Source of the DNA: Succinivibrionaceae bacterium
GTDB lineage: Bacteria; Pseudomonadota; Gammaproteobacteria; Enterobacterales; Succinivibrionaceae
Reading direction: 5' to 3'
DNA length: 33,726 nt
Assembly (NCBI GenBank): GCA_016284235.1
Contig: JAEEOK010000015.1
Span: 1 to 33,726 of the forward strand
Shown: piece after piece, positions 1 through 9,071 of the stretch
How the letters are laid out: every line of letters begins with the position of its first letter
Numbering within the stretch: position 1 is the stretch's first letter
Notes under the pieces: generated by a model
Database searches by the model: none
The model's input: the letters and a program-made list of their open reading frames with translations, nothing else
Told to the model about the DNA's origin: nothing
Translations under genes and position numbers: made by a program

Positions 1-219
1 TGCAGCAGATGGATATGTTTCCCCGGAGAGTGTCCGCATCCTCTCTCGATGAATATTTCTTTCTAAAGATTATTGATATTTCGAAATAAGATTAATGATT
101 ATTTCCAACTTATTTTTATGGAGAGCCGATTTTTTAATGATCCGGTTCATCATCTGAAACTCCGCACCGACCGGAAAACCGATTCAAAAACAATGCGGCC
201 ACCGATAAACGTGAAGAAA
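1..219. other. Non-coding end of window
   Basis: This stretch lies downstream of the minus-strand AAA-ATPase-like gene. It has no convincing gene. Read on the minus strand beyond the stop codon, all frames are broken, so the missing C-terminal half of the ATPase is not present here as an intact frame. I see no clear terminator. Confidence 0.4.
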
Positions 220-1410
220 CTACTTTTTAGCTATTCTTTCCTCAATGAAACTTGCCATCTCAAGATTCGGAACCTTCAGGAAGCACTGAATGGAATCCTC
301 GTCCTCAACAATATCCTTAAGGGTAAGAATACCGTTATGCAGGAGAAGAGAACCCATCTGAGGTCTGTAGCAGTAATGAGGCCCGCAGCTGATTTCCGGA
401 TCCAGAGGCTGATCAACGTAATCAGACAGGTTAAACATCGGACTGCGAAGTTTACCGACAATATAGCCTCTTGCACAGCGCATATCATAATTCAGATGAA
501 AGGTACCGTTGCTGCGCATGAAATCAAGAATGAACCCGGCGGATGCAATATTAGTCTTCTTGTTTGAGAAACTGTATCCCCCAACTGTATTCATAATAAT
601 TCTGATCAGATCATCTGCATTCTGCTTCTTCTGCTGCAGATACTCGCCGTAAACCTGGGAAAGCTTGCTGCTGCCGATATTTGACTTGACCATCTCGTCA
701 ATACCGTGGGCCTTTACATATCCCGGAGACGAAAGATTCAGCATCTTGTTGATATAATGGATTTCAAGATCCATCTGGGAAAAACCGCAAATCGATGAAA
801 CCTCGGGACGATTGGTATAGTCGTCATAATCAAGAACCTGACCGTAGCCGTCATCGCATAACAAAAAATGATTAATTCCTGTAATGAAAACAAATCTCAA
901 CTGATCCTTGTTGTTTAAAACAGAAATGAATCTTCCCAGCACCTGATCTATTTTCTCAATTTCAGGATTTGCAATATTATCCGCAAGCACAAAGTCATAA
1001 TTATCCACCAGGACAACAAGATCGCCTCCAAGTCCGTCAAGCAGCTCCTTAAACATCTCATCAGGCTTATCCTTGGTGATCTTAATGTTGTCTGCAGCAG
1101 CTCTTTCTCTTACGCACTGCTTCAGAATAAGAGCAAGCTCCGAAGCACTCGAGACATCAAAATGAAAATTGAACGACAGAACCTTGTGAGGTTTGAAGTC
1201 ATAGTCTGATTTATCAATAAACGTATTCCTGAAAAATTCACGGTGACCTTCAAACAGTTCTTTTAAAGTCGACACTAGAAGACTTTTACCGAATTTGCGC
1301 GGTCTTACAAGAAGAGCACAGCGAGATTTAATCAGATTATAAATCTGCTCCGTCTTATCCACATAAAAACCGTAGGTAACAAGATTGGAAAAAGACTGCT
1401 GCAATATCAT
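220..1410 (-). CDS. AAA-ATPase-like protein, truncated, no PD-(D/E)XK domain
   Basis: This 396-residue protein belongs to the AAA-ATPase-like family found in many gut anaerobes. The N-terminus has the family signature FYVDKT (about residues 15-20), followed by a relaxed Walker A, RPRKFGKSLL (about 36-45). The Walker B region reads LVVLVDNYD (about 132-140); the family normally has an acidic residue (IDEYD), so the likely catalytic Glu is Asn here. The sensor-like FVFITGI follows. Typical members are about 500-550 residues and end in a PD-(D/E)XK nuclease-like domain; this one stops just after the ATPase part. The start is well supported by GGAGGG about 8 bases upstream. It lies 25 bases after the Sel1-like gene on the same strand, so the two may be cotranscribed. 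Function is unknown; loss of the nuclease half and the altered Walker B suggest a changed or lost activity. Confidence 0.75.
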   Translation of the reverse strand: MILQQSFSNLVTYGFYVDKTEQIYNLIKSRCALLVRPRKFGKSLLVSTLKELFEGHREFFRNTFIDKSDYDFKPHKVLSFNFHFDVSSASELALILKQCVRERAAADNIKITKDKPDEMFKELLDGLGGDLVVLVDNYDFVLADNIANPEIEKIDQVLGRFISVLNNKDQLRFVFITGINHFLLCDDGYGQVLDYDDYTNRPEVSSICGFSQMDLEIHYINKMLNLSSPGYVKAHGIDEMVKSNIGSSKLSQVYGEYLQQKKQNADDLIRIIMNTVGGYSFSNKKTNIASAGFILDFMRSNGTFHLNYDMRCARGYIVGKLRSPMFNLSDYVDQPLDPEISCGPHYCYRPQMGSLLLHNGILTLKDIVEDEDSIQCFLKVPNLEMASFIEERIAKK

Positions 1411-1435
1411 AAATTTGTCCCTCCGAAATTAATCT

Positions 1436-2278
1436 TTATCTCCAGGCTACGTCTGAATTCTTTTCCGCATACCAGCATTTTTTCTTGGCCAGAGAAAACA
1501 GCTTAGCCGCCTCCTTGACATCCTTTGCCACAGCCTTTCCATGCTGATAAAAAATGCTAAGAGGCAGATTGGCGCAATTGCTTCCTTCAGCCGCTGCACC
1601 CACTGCCATCTGGTAAGCCTTGGCCAGAAGCTCATCATCAGAATCCTGATTTCCGACAACAGCATCCAGAGTTGAATGAAGAACCCTTCCGATAGGAGAT
1701 TTTGTTTTGTAGACTTCGTCTATATAGCTCTTCTTGTCTTTGATATTCTCAGGTCCGAAAAAAGCATAGTGGGCCATGGCATAAATATTTCTGTTTTCAT
1801 CGCTCATGGTCTTTATACGTGTAAGATTTTTAGACTTATATCCCTTAAGAACATACTGCGCCATCTGATCACCGCGGCTGGAGGCCTCTCTGAGAATGTT
1901 GCGAACCACATGGTCGCGCTTGACGTCAGGCTCGTAATCGGTCACGTTTCCATACAGGAACTTTTCCAGTGTCCAAAGACCCAGCCTTGCTCCGTCATGA
2001 TATCCGGAATTAATATAACTTTTGTAAAAATCCCTCGCCTCTTTGAACCTGCCGAGATTTATATATTCCTGTCCGATAAGATAAACCATCAGATCCTGCT
2101 CTTCCACAATTGCAACCCTGCAACTGTTTTCCGCATTATGAGCCACGTTTTTCTCATGCATGGCGAGAAGGCAGGAAAAACTGTCCATTGTCTCCGCCCG
2201 GGAGACTGACGTGCAAAACACAGATCCGGCCGCCAGAAGAAGAAAAACGAATCTGTAATTAAAAATAAAATTAAACAT
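1436..2278 (-). CDS. Secreted Sel1-repeat (TPR-like) protein
   Basis: I start this 280-residue protein at the ATG at 2278. That start gives a clear signal peptide (hydrophobic FVFLLLAAGSVF, then a probable cleavage after SRA), whereas the open frame continues upstream to a GTG without a ribosome site. The C-terminal third holds Sel1-like repeats, with the pattern A-x3-G-A-A-x-G near AVGAAAEG followed by IFYQHGKAVAKD and a helix ending LFSLAKKKC. An earlier helical pair (GRFKEARDFYKSYINSG) is TPR-like. Sel1 repeats are protein-interaction solenoids; the signal peptide places this one in the periplasm or outside. The partner is unknown. It is immediately upstream of the truncated ATPase gene. 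Confidence 0.7.
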   Translation of the reverse strand: MFNFIFNYRFVFLLLAAGSVFCTSVSRAETMDSFSCLLAMHEKNVAHNAENSCRVAIVEEQDLMVYLIGQEYINLGRFKEARDFYKSYINSGYHDGARLGLWTLEKFLYGNVTDYEPDVKRDHVVRNILREASSRGDQMAQYVLKGYKSKNLTRIKTMSDENRNIYAMAHYAFFGPENIKDKKSYIDEVYKTKSPIGRVLHSTLDAVVGNQDSDDELLAKAYQMAVGAAAEGSNCANLPLSIFYQHGKAVAKDVKEAAKLFSLAKKKCWYAEKNSDVAWR

Positions 2279-2442
2279 CAAAATACCAAACCGCAATAAA
2301 ACGGATCCTGCCTCTTTATTCAGAGAAACAAACGGCAGACTTTTCTTTGATACAAAATTATCATCAAAGATCTGCCAATACAACATTAAATACACAAAAT
2401 GTAGATATGACACAAACTTTTAAGGAGCTGAAAATGATGTGA

Positions 2443-2474
2443 CAAAAAAAACGGATAAGAAACATGCTTATCCG
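2443..2474 (-). terminator. Intrinsic terminator of metK
   Basis: On the minus strand an 8-bp perfect stem (CGGATAAG/CTTATCCG, arms at 2452-2459 and 2467-2474, 7-base loop) is followed by a run of eight T. It lies 34 bases after the metK stop codon. Confidence 0.85.
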
Positions 2475-2507
2475 ATTCCTTGAAAAATGTTTTAAAAAAA
2501 AAGTCTG

Positions 2508-3662
2508 CTAGCAGATCTCTGCCTCGCTTCTGAGCTGCTCGGCCTTGTTGGTAAGTTCCCAAGGAAACTCCACACGTCCGAAATGACCATAGGCAGCCGT
2601 AGGCTTATATATCGGACGTCTTAAATCAAGCATGGAAATCAGACCGTACGGACGAAGATCAAAATTGCGTTTGACAATATCAAGCAGCTTTTCCTCTGAA
2701 ATTCTGCCGGTGCCGAAGGTATCAATTCTCACCGATGTAGGTTCGGCAACTCCGATAGCATAGGAAATCTGAATTTCACATTTATCAGCAATACCGGCAG
2801 CCACAATATTCTTGGCTACATAACGTGCGGCATAGGCGGCCGAACGATCAACCTTAGAAGGATCCTTGCCGGAAAAAGCTCCACCGCCGTGACGGGCATA
2901 TCCGCCGTAGGTATCCACAATTATTTTTCTGCCGGTAAGACCGCAATCACCCATAGGACCGCCGATTACAAATCTGCCGGTCGGATTGATAAAATACTTT
3001 GTTTTATTCGATACCCACTTTGCAGGGATCACAGGCTTGATAATTTCCTCCATGACAGCCTCTTCAATCTGCTTCTGAGGAATATCTGCACGATGCTGTG
3101 TCGACAGTACAACCGTATCAACACCAGCAATCCTGTCATCATCATCGTAAATGAAGGTAACCTGACTCTTTGCATCAGGTCTGAGCCAGTTCAGAGTACC
3201 GTTTTTACGTACTTCCGCCTGTCTCTTCATAAGACGGTGGGCATAGGTTATAGGTGCAGGCATGAGGACATCGGTCTCATTGGTTGCAAAACCGAACATA
3301 AGTCCCTGATCTCCGGCTCCCTGATCAACAGGATCTGCACGGGATACTCCCTGATTGATATCAGGAGACTGCTTTCCGATTGCACTTAGAACCGAGCATG
3401 AATCGGCATCAAAACCCATGCTTGAATCAACATAACCTATATTCCGAACCGTGCGGCGGACAACCTCTTCTATATCAACCCATGCAGACGTTGTAATTTC
3501 GCCTCCGACCATTACCATGCCGGTTTTGCAGAAGGTTTCACAGGCAACATGAGCATTTGTGTCCTGCTGCAGAATTTCGTCAAGAACTGCATCAGATATC
3601 TGATCGGCAATTTTATCCGGATGTCCCTCAGAAACAGACTCGGAAGTAAAAAGTTTAAACAT
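2508..3662 (-). CDS. metK: S-adenosylmethionine synthetase
   Basis: MetK makes S-adenosylmethionine from methionine and ATP, releasing phosphate and pyrophosphate, in the cytoplasm. The 384-residue length is normal for the family. The N-terminal motif [14 protein letters not shown] carries the ATP/Mg contact His and Asp. GAGDQG (about 117-122) is the methionine/ATP-binding signature, and GGGAFSGKD (about 260-268) is the P-loop-like motif. IDTFGTG lies near the C-terminus. The start has GGAG five bases upstream. It is a single-gene transcription unit: own promoter at 3723-3751, a 5' leader of about 55 bases with alternative hairpins, and a terminator at 2443-2474. The promoter palindromes and the leader suggest regulation of SAM supply. 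Confidence 0.97.
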   Translation of the reverse strand: MFKLFTSESVSEGHPDKIADQISDAVLDEILQQDTNAHVACETFCKTGMVMVGGEITTSAWVDIEEVVRRTVRNIGYVDSSMGFDADSCSVLSAIGKQSPDINQGVSRADPVDQGAGDQGLMFGFATNETDVLMPAPITYAHRLMKRQAEVRKNGTLNWLRPDAKSQVTFIYDDDDRIAGVDTVVLSTQHRADIPQKQIEEAVMEEIIKPVIPAKWVSNKTKYFINPTGRFVIGGPMGDCGLTGRKIIVDTYGGYARHGGGAFSGKDPSKVDRSAAYAARYVAKNIVAAGIADKCEIQISYAIGVAEPTSVRIDTFGTGRISEEKLLDIVKRNFDLRPYGLISMLDLRRPIYKPTAAYGHFGRVEFPWELTNKAEQLRSEAEIC

Positions 3663-3667
3663 AAATT

Positions 3668-3697
3668 CTCCACACGGCCTGCTCTTGTGGAGCAGGC
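3668..3697 (-). promoter_or_regulatory. metK leader: two mutually exclusive hairpins, one covering the ribosome site
   Basis: In the minus-strand RNA, hairpin 1 pairs GCCTGCTC with GAGCAGGC (plus positions 3690-3697 and 3677-3684, loop CACAA), leaving the ribosome site GGAG free. Hairpin 2 pairs CTCCACA (3686-3692) with TGTGGAG (3668-3674), a perfect 7-bp stem that contains the GGAG. Both use bases 3690-3692, so they cannot coexist. A T9 tract lies just before hairpin 1. The base pairing is seen directly; a switching role is inferred. I do not recognise a known SAM riboswitch class. Confidence 0.55.
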
Positions 3698-3722
3698 TAA
3701 AAAAAAAGTAAACAACCTCACT

Positions 3723-3751
3723 ATTTTATTGATAAGAGGATCTTAATTCAA
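3723..3751 (-). promoter_or_regulatory. metK promoter
   Basis: On the minus strand, TTGAAT (3746-3751) and TAAAAT (3723-3728) are separated by 17 bases and resemble a sigma-70 promoter. The predicted start of transcription is near 3716-3718, giving a leader of about 55 bases to the metK ATG. Confidence 0.65.
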
Positions 3752-3766
3752 ATGATTTGAAATCAT
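3747..3766. promoter_or_regulatory. Overlapping palindromes at the metK -35 region
   Basis: Two perfect 7+1+7 palindromes overlap: TTCAAAT-G-ATTTGAA (3747-3761) and ATGATTT-G-AAATCAT (3752-3766). The first overlaps the metK -35 hexamer, a position suited to a repressor. It does not resemble the MetJ box AGACGTCT. The regulator is unknown. Confidence 0.45.
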
Positions 3767-4037
3767 ATGCACCATGATGAGATTGACCGGCAGGCATCAC
3801 AGTCTGTTACAGAATCATGAATTCAGGGATCAGACAATATCAGCCGGCCGCAGATGAATGCTCAGGATCTGAGCGGTCTTTTTAATTCTGAAAGTTGCCG
3901 CTTCGGTTATAATCCTTCGGCCCGTCTTACTGAAAATCCTGAAAAAACATGACTCCACTAAGGAAATCCGCACTGCGGAGAACCACGGAACTATCGCCGG
4001 AAAGTACAGTCAAAAGATGGTAATATCGTAGGAACTG
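3767..4037. other. Rest of the metK/DUF2339 intergenic region
   Basis: A possible weak promoter for the downstream membrane protein has TATAAT at 3908-3913 without a good -35. A short hairpin GCTCAG/CTGAGC followed by T-rich sequence lies at 3860-3882 on the plus strand, upstream of that promoter. No gene is seen. Confidence 0.35.
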
Positions 4038-7000
4038 ATGATGACTCGTGATAATAATCAGATTGATAACAAAATTGTAATCATCAGAGATGCACTGGAT
4101 TTTTTTCTTCAGATTGAAAGAAAAGAAGCTTTAAATCTCAGAGATTCTCTTGACAGTTACATAAACGGAACGCCGAGCGAAGAACAGGTTTCGCAAATCA
4201 GCAGAGTGCTTTCCGAAATTACAGACTCAGGTGACATCAAAAACGCCGGAAAGCCGGAAAGTTCCTCTCCGGACGGCTGTGAAGCCGTCTCAGGCGAGCC
4301 GTACCCGGAAACTTCGCTGCAAACTAACGTCGAATCTTCGCAATTCGTCAGAGACAGTCGCATGAGCGACAGTATCGCGCATGCCGGGAGTGATCCGGCA
4401 GTTCAGAAAAATCCGGTAAATATAGAAAAACAGGATGAAGAATCGCCTGAGGATCAGAAGGTCACCGGTTTGCATGCGGATTTAGCGGGAAAAAATACCG
4501 CACATTTCAAAGATAGCGAGCTCTGCAGTTCACTCAAAAATCAATCTGAACATGATGCTTCATCTAACCCATCAAACGGTGAATTCAGAGAAAACGCAGA
4601 CAGTGAAGCACCCGGGTGCAGAAAAGATATGGAAACAGACATCCGGACACCGTGTGCGGGATCCGGCAGCGGCAGAAAATCAGGCAACTCGGCAGAATTC
4701 AATCTGGAATTTCTTACCGGAAAAATGCTGTCCGGTATTTTTGCAGCAGTGCTGCTGACAATAGGTTTTATTCTGACGGCAAAGACCGTAGATTTTTCGT
4801 TCGGGCCGTTTTCAAAGTTCATTTCCATGCTTTTATCCTCCGCAGGCATGATTATCTGGGGCTGCTGGAATGCCGGCGCGGCTTCTTCAAGAAAAAGCAC
4901 AGCTAAAGCGGTATTCACCGGCACGGGATACACCCTGCTGTATGTAACAATATGCCTTGGCTGCTTCTACTTCAGATTTATTCCGGAAAACTTCTGGATC
5001 GCATTTATAATTGCATGGTCCGGACTTCTGACCGTAACGGCTGCTTCAAGACCACATATTATGTCTCTGACAGCACAGATCGGCATAGTCCTCAGCATGC
5101 CAATCAGCATCTCATCCGCCGGACTTTCATGTCTGGGCGCTCTGTCAGCAGCTTTTTTCGCCCAGCTACCGCTTCAGATTACCGCATACAGGAAATCCGA
5201 CGATAAAATAGCTCTCTACAACTGCGCAGGAATGATCCTGCTTCTGATGCAATTTCTCACCATCAATTCAGACAGAATAATCAGTCTGCCGGAAATTGCC
5301 GCCGGAGTCTGCTTCGGTGCATCAACTCTCGCCGCCGCGGCATTCTGCACTAAAAAATCATCATCAAGCGACTGGCTGGTAAAATCAGCTCCGTATATGC
5401 TGACCGGCATCAACGCGTTTCTTGTGATTGAAATGCTTGGAATGTCATGCATCGGCAACGGAATAATACAGACTGTAACCGGCAGTCTCGGAATTCTTTT
5501 CACAGATATGGCAGAACCTGCAACGGCATTGAGCAGAACTGAAACAGGACAGTTTGAACTGCTCAGCATCAGAGGATTCCTCTGCAGCACGGCTGCTGCG
5601 TCATTTTACGCTCTCCTGCTGTGGATTGAGGACAGAAAAAACAATGCTGCGGATCTGCTGAGACCTGTATCCCTGAGTTTTCTTGCTGCTCTTGTACTTG
5701 CATCTTCAGGCATAGGCGGAATTGCTGTAATTCTGGATTCTTTCAGCACCGGCATTTTCCCGGCATCATCAGAATTTCTTTCAGCTCTGAGCAGAAATCC
5801 GTTTATTCCGGTAATGCCTTTGACTGTACTTATCCACTACATCACGGCACAAATAAAAAAATCAGAAAACGACAGACGCCTGGCCGACGCTCTGGCGGTA
5901 TTCTTCTCATTCAGTTTGTGTTTTCTTCCGCTCCTTGGAACTTCATCGGCTTTCGCACTTGTTTATCCTGCCACCTGCGCTGCAGTCCTGTCTGCAGTTT
6001 TAACCGGTTCACTCAAGAAATTTAATTCCGCCGCAAATTCCGGTTTTATCCGTCTTGTCGGGTTCCTAATACCGTCTGCAGCGATAATCACCGCAGCCGG
6101 AAATGCAGGAACGAATACTCTTACCGGCGGAATGATGCTCTTTACAATGTGTGGATCAATTCTTTTATTCAGCCGCTGCCCGCTGACTAGCCGCAGAACC
6201 GGTGAAGGCGTCAGTTCCAGTGAAAATCCTCAGGTACCGTGCATACAGGAAAAATATTCTCCGGTAAATGTGTTTGCCTGCTGGCTCGCAGGCATATACT
6301 CAGCGTCGGAAATCTGCACCAGATTTCTGCCTCAGGAGTACTGCTTCACCGGCATTGCAACAGCAGTATTCGCACTGTTCCTGTTTACCAGATTTGTACT
6401 CGCGGCTCCCGCTCAGAACAAGAGCACGTATACATTTTTTAAAGCCGTCTGCATATTTCTTACATCTGTATTTTATATCAGATATGGCAATTATACCGAC
6501 AATGTACATATCCAGAATCTTGTATTCAAAGACAGCTTTCTGCCGAACTGGGCAACCTGGAGCTACCACACTCTTCTTCTGCTGTCTGCACTGTTCGCCG
6601 ATCTGACCTACCACCTGAAAACCGGAATAAGCAGAAACAGCACAATCTACTACTGCTCTTCACTGATGCTTGCCGTTCTGCTCATCACAACCAACATCTT
6701 TGAATCATTTAAAATCGATCTTTTCATGCTTTATCCACTGGCGCTGGTTTTATGCCTTGTCGGAATAAGAAAGAATATCGGTATTATCAAGATAGCGGCT
6801 CTGGCGCTATACCTTGCCGCAACTGCAGGGATCTACAGTTTCTACTACAGCTCCTTTTCAGATGCCATGCAGCTTATCTTTACCTCATGGATTTACCTGA
6901 GTTCAGCTGTGATAGTCTGGCTTAACAGATCACGATTCTACGATCCGGTAAAACCGCAGATGACTGCAGGACTGTTCCTGCAGTCTCTGACCGGGCTCCT

Positions 7001-8936
7001 CCTCGCTTATGAAATTGCACAGCAATATCTTCCTGAGGGATATCACAACACAATTTTGGCTACTGCAGTTCTTTTACAGTTCGGATTCATAAGATATCTG
7101 CTGAATGCGCCCGGCAGGAATATCATTTCATACTGGATCTTTAAAGTTCCGACTCTGGCGCTTATATCTTCGTTTTATGCAATGTACTGCAGCTTCGACG
7201 GCAATGCGCAGCTTCAGGACTCCGTGCTGAAGGACAGCATTCTCCCGCATTGGCTCACCTGGGCATATCATACGATGCTGCTTTTACTTGCCATGTTTGC
7301 AGATCTGAGATACCACCTGAAGAATTCGATAACCACAAACATGATTATCTACTACTGCAACACCCTGCTTTTCACTGTGCTGCTGATTGCCACAAGCATT
7401 TTCGAATCTTCAAAAATCAATCTTTTCACGCTTTACCCTCTTGCGGCATCGTTCTGCTATATCGGCTGCAGCAGGAACATTGGCACTCTGAAAATCATGT
7501 CTCTGGTTATGTACCTTACGGCAACCCTGGGAATTTACTCATTTTTCTATGCTGATTTTTCAGATCCTGTGCAATCTGTTTTTACAACCTGCATATATCT
7601 CTGCTCAGCAGCTCTTGTATGGTTCAACAGAAAAAGAATCGGACCGGAAATCTATCCAACCGCCATGATTGCTCTTGCAGCAGTGTTTTCCATTCTTTTA
7701 CTGAACCTGAACAACTGCGCCCTTCTTGCCATACCGGTAATCGGACATACAATCGCATACGCCAGAACCGGCTGCCAGATTCAAGGATTAACATCTATGT
7801 CGCTGGCGAGCGTCTTGATCGGCAGCATTATTGCCCGGGAAATGCCGGACAGCATAACACTTCTGCCCGTATGCGTATTTATCCCTGCAGCAGTTGCCGC
7901 ACTGGTTTCCGAAAGCAGTTTGTTTATCAAATACATCAGAAAACAAAATTCTGTAGAAGCTTTGCTTCTGAATATTCCTCTGCTGGCAACGACCGGAATT
8001 GCCGCCACTACTTTGACCGCTGCAGTATCAATGATTCTCTATAATCATCTCAGCAACCTTGCGTCCCCCGATATCTTCGGATGGCTCGGAGTCACCGTAT
8101 CAATTCTTGCAACAGCATCAGTTCTGTATAAGAACAAAAAAGACGGTTCCGGCATACCGGTTTCATTCAATTGCTTAGCTCTGTTCATATTTGCATCAGC
8201 AGCCGGATTATTATTCGCAGCAACTGTACATAACGGCAAAAATATAAACTCGAGCGTTGAAATGGCAGACTGCATCTATATGCTTCTGCTGTCACTCGCC
8301 GGAATACCAGTCATGCGCAGACTCACAGAATCAGTAAAAAGGAATGAAGCAGAGACTGGCTCAGAAGCTGTTTCAGCAGATTTCGGATATCTAAAAATCA
8401 ATTCACCATATGCCGGATGTTCAGTATCCTACATCGCTTCTCTTAGTCTGATAACCGCAGGAACACTGAACCTTCTGCTGTGTAGTCATCATAAAGTGCT
8501 GTGGTTTCTGAGCTTAGTGATCTTCTGCCTCTACACCGTACCGCTAATGTTCCGAAACAGCAGGCTTCTGGTATTGAAATACAGTTATGTCTTCATAAAA
8601 TTCTACTTCCTGCTGTCACTGCTTTGTTTTGAGGTTTTAAATATCAGTTCAGTTGTTTTTTCACTTCTGGCGATCTTCTCCGCCCTGATATTCATTGTGA
8701 CAGGTGTTCTGAAAAACATCAGATACCTCAGAGTTGCCGGACTCTGGTCGGCATCAGCGTTTATTTGCAAACTGATTGTTTTTGATATAAATTACAGCAA
8801 TGATCTGTATAAAGCTCTGTCCTACGTGGGAGCCGGAGTTATTCTGCTGATAATATGCCTCATTTACAACAATATGCGTAAAAGAGATTCAGCAGGAGCG
8901 CCGGGTGAAACAATGACAGATAAAAATGAGTGCTAA
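4038..8936 (+). CDS. Giant DUF2339-like polytopic membrane protein with internal duplication
   Basis: This is a 1632-residue integral membrane protein. Residues 1-228 are soluble, rich in Ser, Glu and Asp, with a helical start and a low-complexity linker. From about residue 230 (MLSGIFAAVLLTIGFIL) almost the whole protein is closely packed hydrophobic helices, several dozen in number. The soluble head followed by this architecture matches DUF2339 proteins, which are usually about 800-1100 residues; the function is unknown. The excess length is partly explained by an internal tandem duplication: residues about 745-970 and 979-1204 align without gaps at an offset of 234 residues, for example LPNWATWSYHT and LPHWLTWAYHT, or IFESFKIDLF and IFESSKINLF. 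AGGA lies a few bases before the ATG. It appears monocistronic, with a terminator at 8992-9033. Confidence 0.7.
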   Translation: MMTRDNNQIDNKIVIIRDALDFFLQIERKEALNLRDSLDSYINGTPSEEQVSQISRVLSEITDSGDIKNAGKPESSSPDGCEAVSGEPYPETSLQTNVESSQFVRDSRMSDSIAHAGSDPAVQKNPVNIEKQDEESPEDQKVTGLHADLAGKNTAHFKDSELCSSLKNQSEHDASSNPSNGEFRENADSEAPGCRKDMETDIRTPCAGSGSGRKSGNSAEFNLEFLTGKMLSGIFAAVLLTIGFILTAKTVDFSFGPFSKFISMLLSSAGMIIWGCWNAGAASSRKSTAKAVFTGTGYTLLYVTICLGCFYFRFIPENFWIAFIIAWSGLLTVTAASRPHIMSLTAQIGIVLSMPISISSAGLSCLGALSAAFFAQLPLQITAYRKSDDKIALYNCAGMILLLMQFLTINSDRIISLPEIAAGVCFGASTLAAAAFCTKKSSSSDWLVKSAPYMLTGINAFLVIEMLGMSCIGNGIIQTVTGSLGILFTDMAEPATALSRTETGQFELLSIRGFLCSTAAASFYALLLWIEDRKNNAADLLRPVSLSFLAALVLASSGIGGIAVILDSFSTGIFPASSEFLSALSRNPFIPVMPLTVLIHYITAQIKKSENDRRLADALAVFFSFSLCFLPLLGTSSAFALVYPATCAAVLSAVLTGSLKKFNSAANSGFIRLVGFLIPSAAIITAAGNAGTNTLTGGMMLFTMCGSILLFSRCPLTSRRTGEGVSSSENPQVPCIQEKYSPVNVFACWLAGIYSASEICTRFLPQEYCFTGIATAVFALFLFTRFVLAAPAQNKSTYTFFKAVCIFLTSVFYIRYGNYTDNVHIQNLVFKDSFLPNWATWSYHTLLLLSALFADLTYHLKTGISRNSTIYYCSSLMLAVLLITTNIFESFKIDLFMLYPLALVLCLVGIRKNIGIIKIAALALYLAATAGIYSFYYSSFSDAMQLIFTSWIYLSSAVIVWLNRSRFYDPVKPQMTAGLFLQSLTGLLLAYEIAQQYLPEGYHNTILATAVLLQFGFIRYLLNAPGRNIISYWIFKVPTLALISSFYAMYCSFDGNAQLQDSVLKDSILPHWLTWAYHTMLLLLAMFADLRYHLKNSITTNMIIYYCNTLLFTVLLIATSIFESSKINLFTLYPLAASFCYIGCSRNIGTLKIMSLVMYLTATLGIYSFFYADFSDPVQSVFTTCIYLCSAALVWFNRKRIGPEIYPTAMIALAAVFSILLLNLNNCALLAIPVIGHTIAYARTGCQIQGLTSMSLASVLIGSIIAREMPDSITLLPVCVFIPAAVAALVSESSLFIKYIRKQNSVEALLLNIPLLATTGIAATTLTAAVSMILYNHLSNLASPDIFGWLGVTVSILATASVLYKNKKDGSGIPVSFNCLALFIFASAAGLLFAATVHNGKNINSSVEMADCIYMLLLSLAGIPVMRRLTESVKRNEAETGSEAVSADFGYLKINSPYAGCSVSYIASLSLITAGTLNLLLCSHHKVLWFLSLVIFCLYTVPLMFRNSRLLVLKYSYVFIKFYFLLSLLCFEVLNISSVVFSLLAIFSALIFIVTGVLKNIRYLRVAGLWSASAFICKLIVFDINYSNDLYKALSYVGAGVILLIICLIYNNMRKRDSAGAPGETMTDKNEC
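6270..7649 (+). repeat. Intragenic tandem duplication, 702-bp period
   Basis: Two consecutive units in the DUF2339-like gene encode paralogous segments. Anchor residues L764/L998, D832/D1066 and W961/W1195 are all exactly 234 codons apart. By hand count the core of about 130 residues is roughly 55-60% identical, so the duplication is old but in register. Confidence 0.8.
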
Positions 8937-8991
8937 CAATAAAAACTGATGTCGCACCCGAGAAATACATACATAAGATGGTTATGAAACC

Positions 8992-9033
8992 GGATCCCCA
9001 CGATCGGTAAATCCTCCGGGATCCTATTTTTTC
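8992..9033 (+). terminator. Intrinsic terminator after the DUF2339-like gene
   Basis: GGATCCC (8992-8998) pairs with GGGATCC (9018-9024), followed by TATTTTTT. The 19-base loop is long. It lies 56 bases past the stop codon. Confidence 0.6.
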
Positions 9034-9071
9034 ACTAAAATAAAACAAACGGTAACACATTGCAAAATTTT

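Noticed and set aside
2279..2413. 45-codon extension of the Sel1-like protein from a GTG
   Set aside because: The internal ATG at 2278 begins a clear signal peptide, which would be buried by the extension; the GTG has no ribosome site.
3663..3770. Known SAM riboswitch or MetJ box upstream of metK
   Set aside because: No AGACGTCT repeats and no layout that I recognise from SAM-I, SAM-II or SMK classes; the leader is too short for SAM-I.
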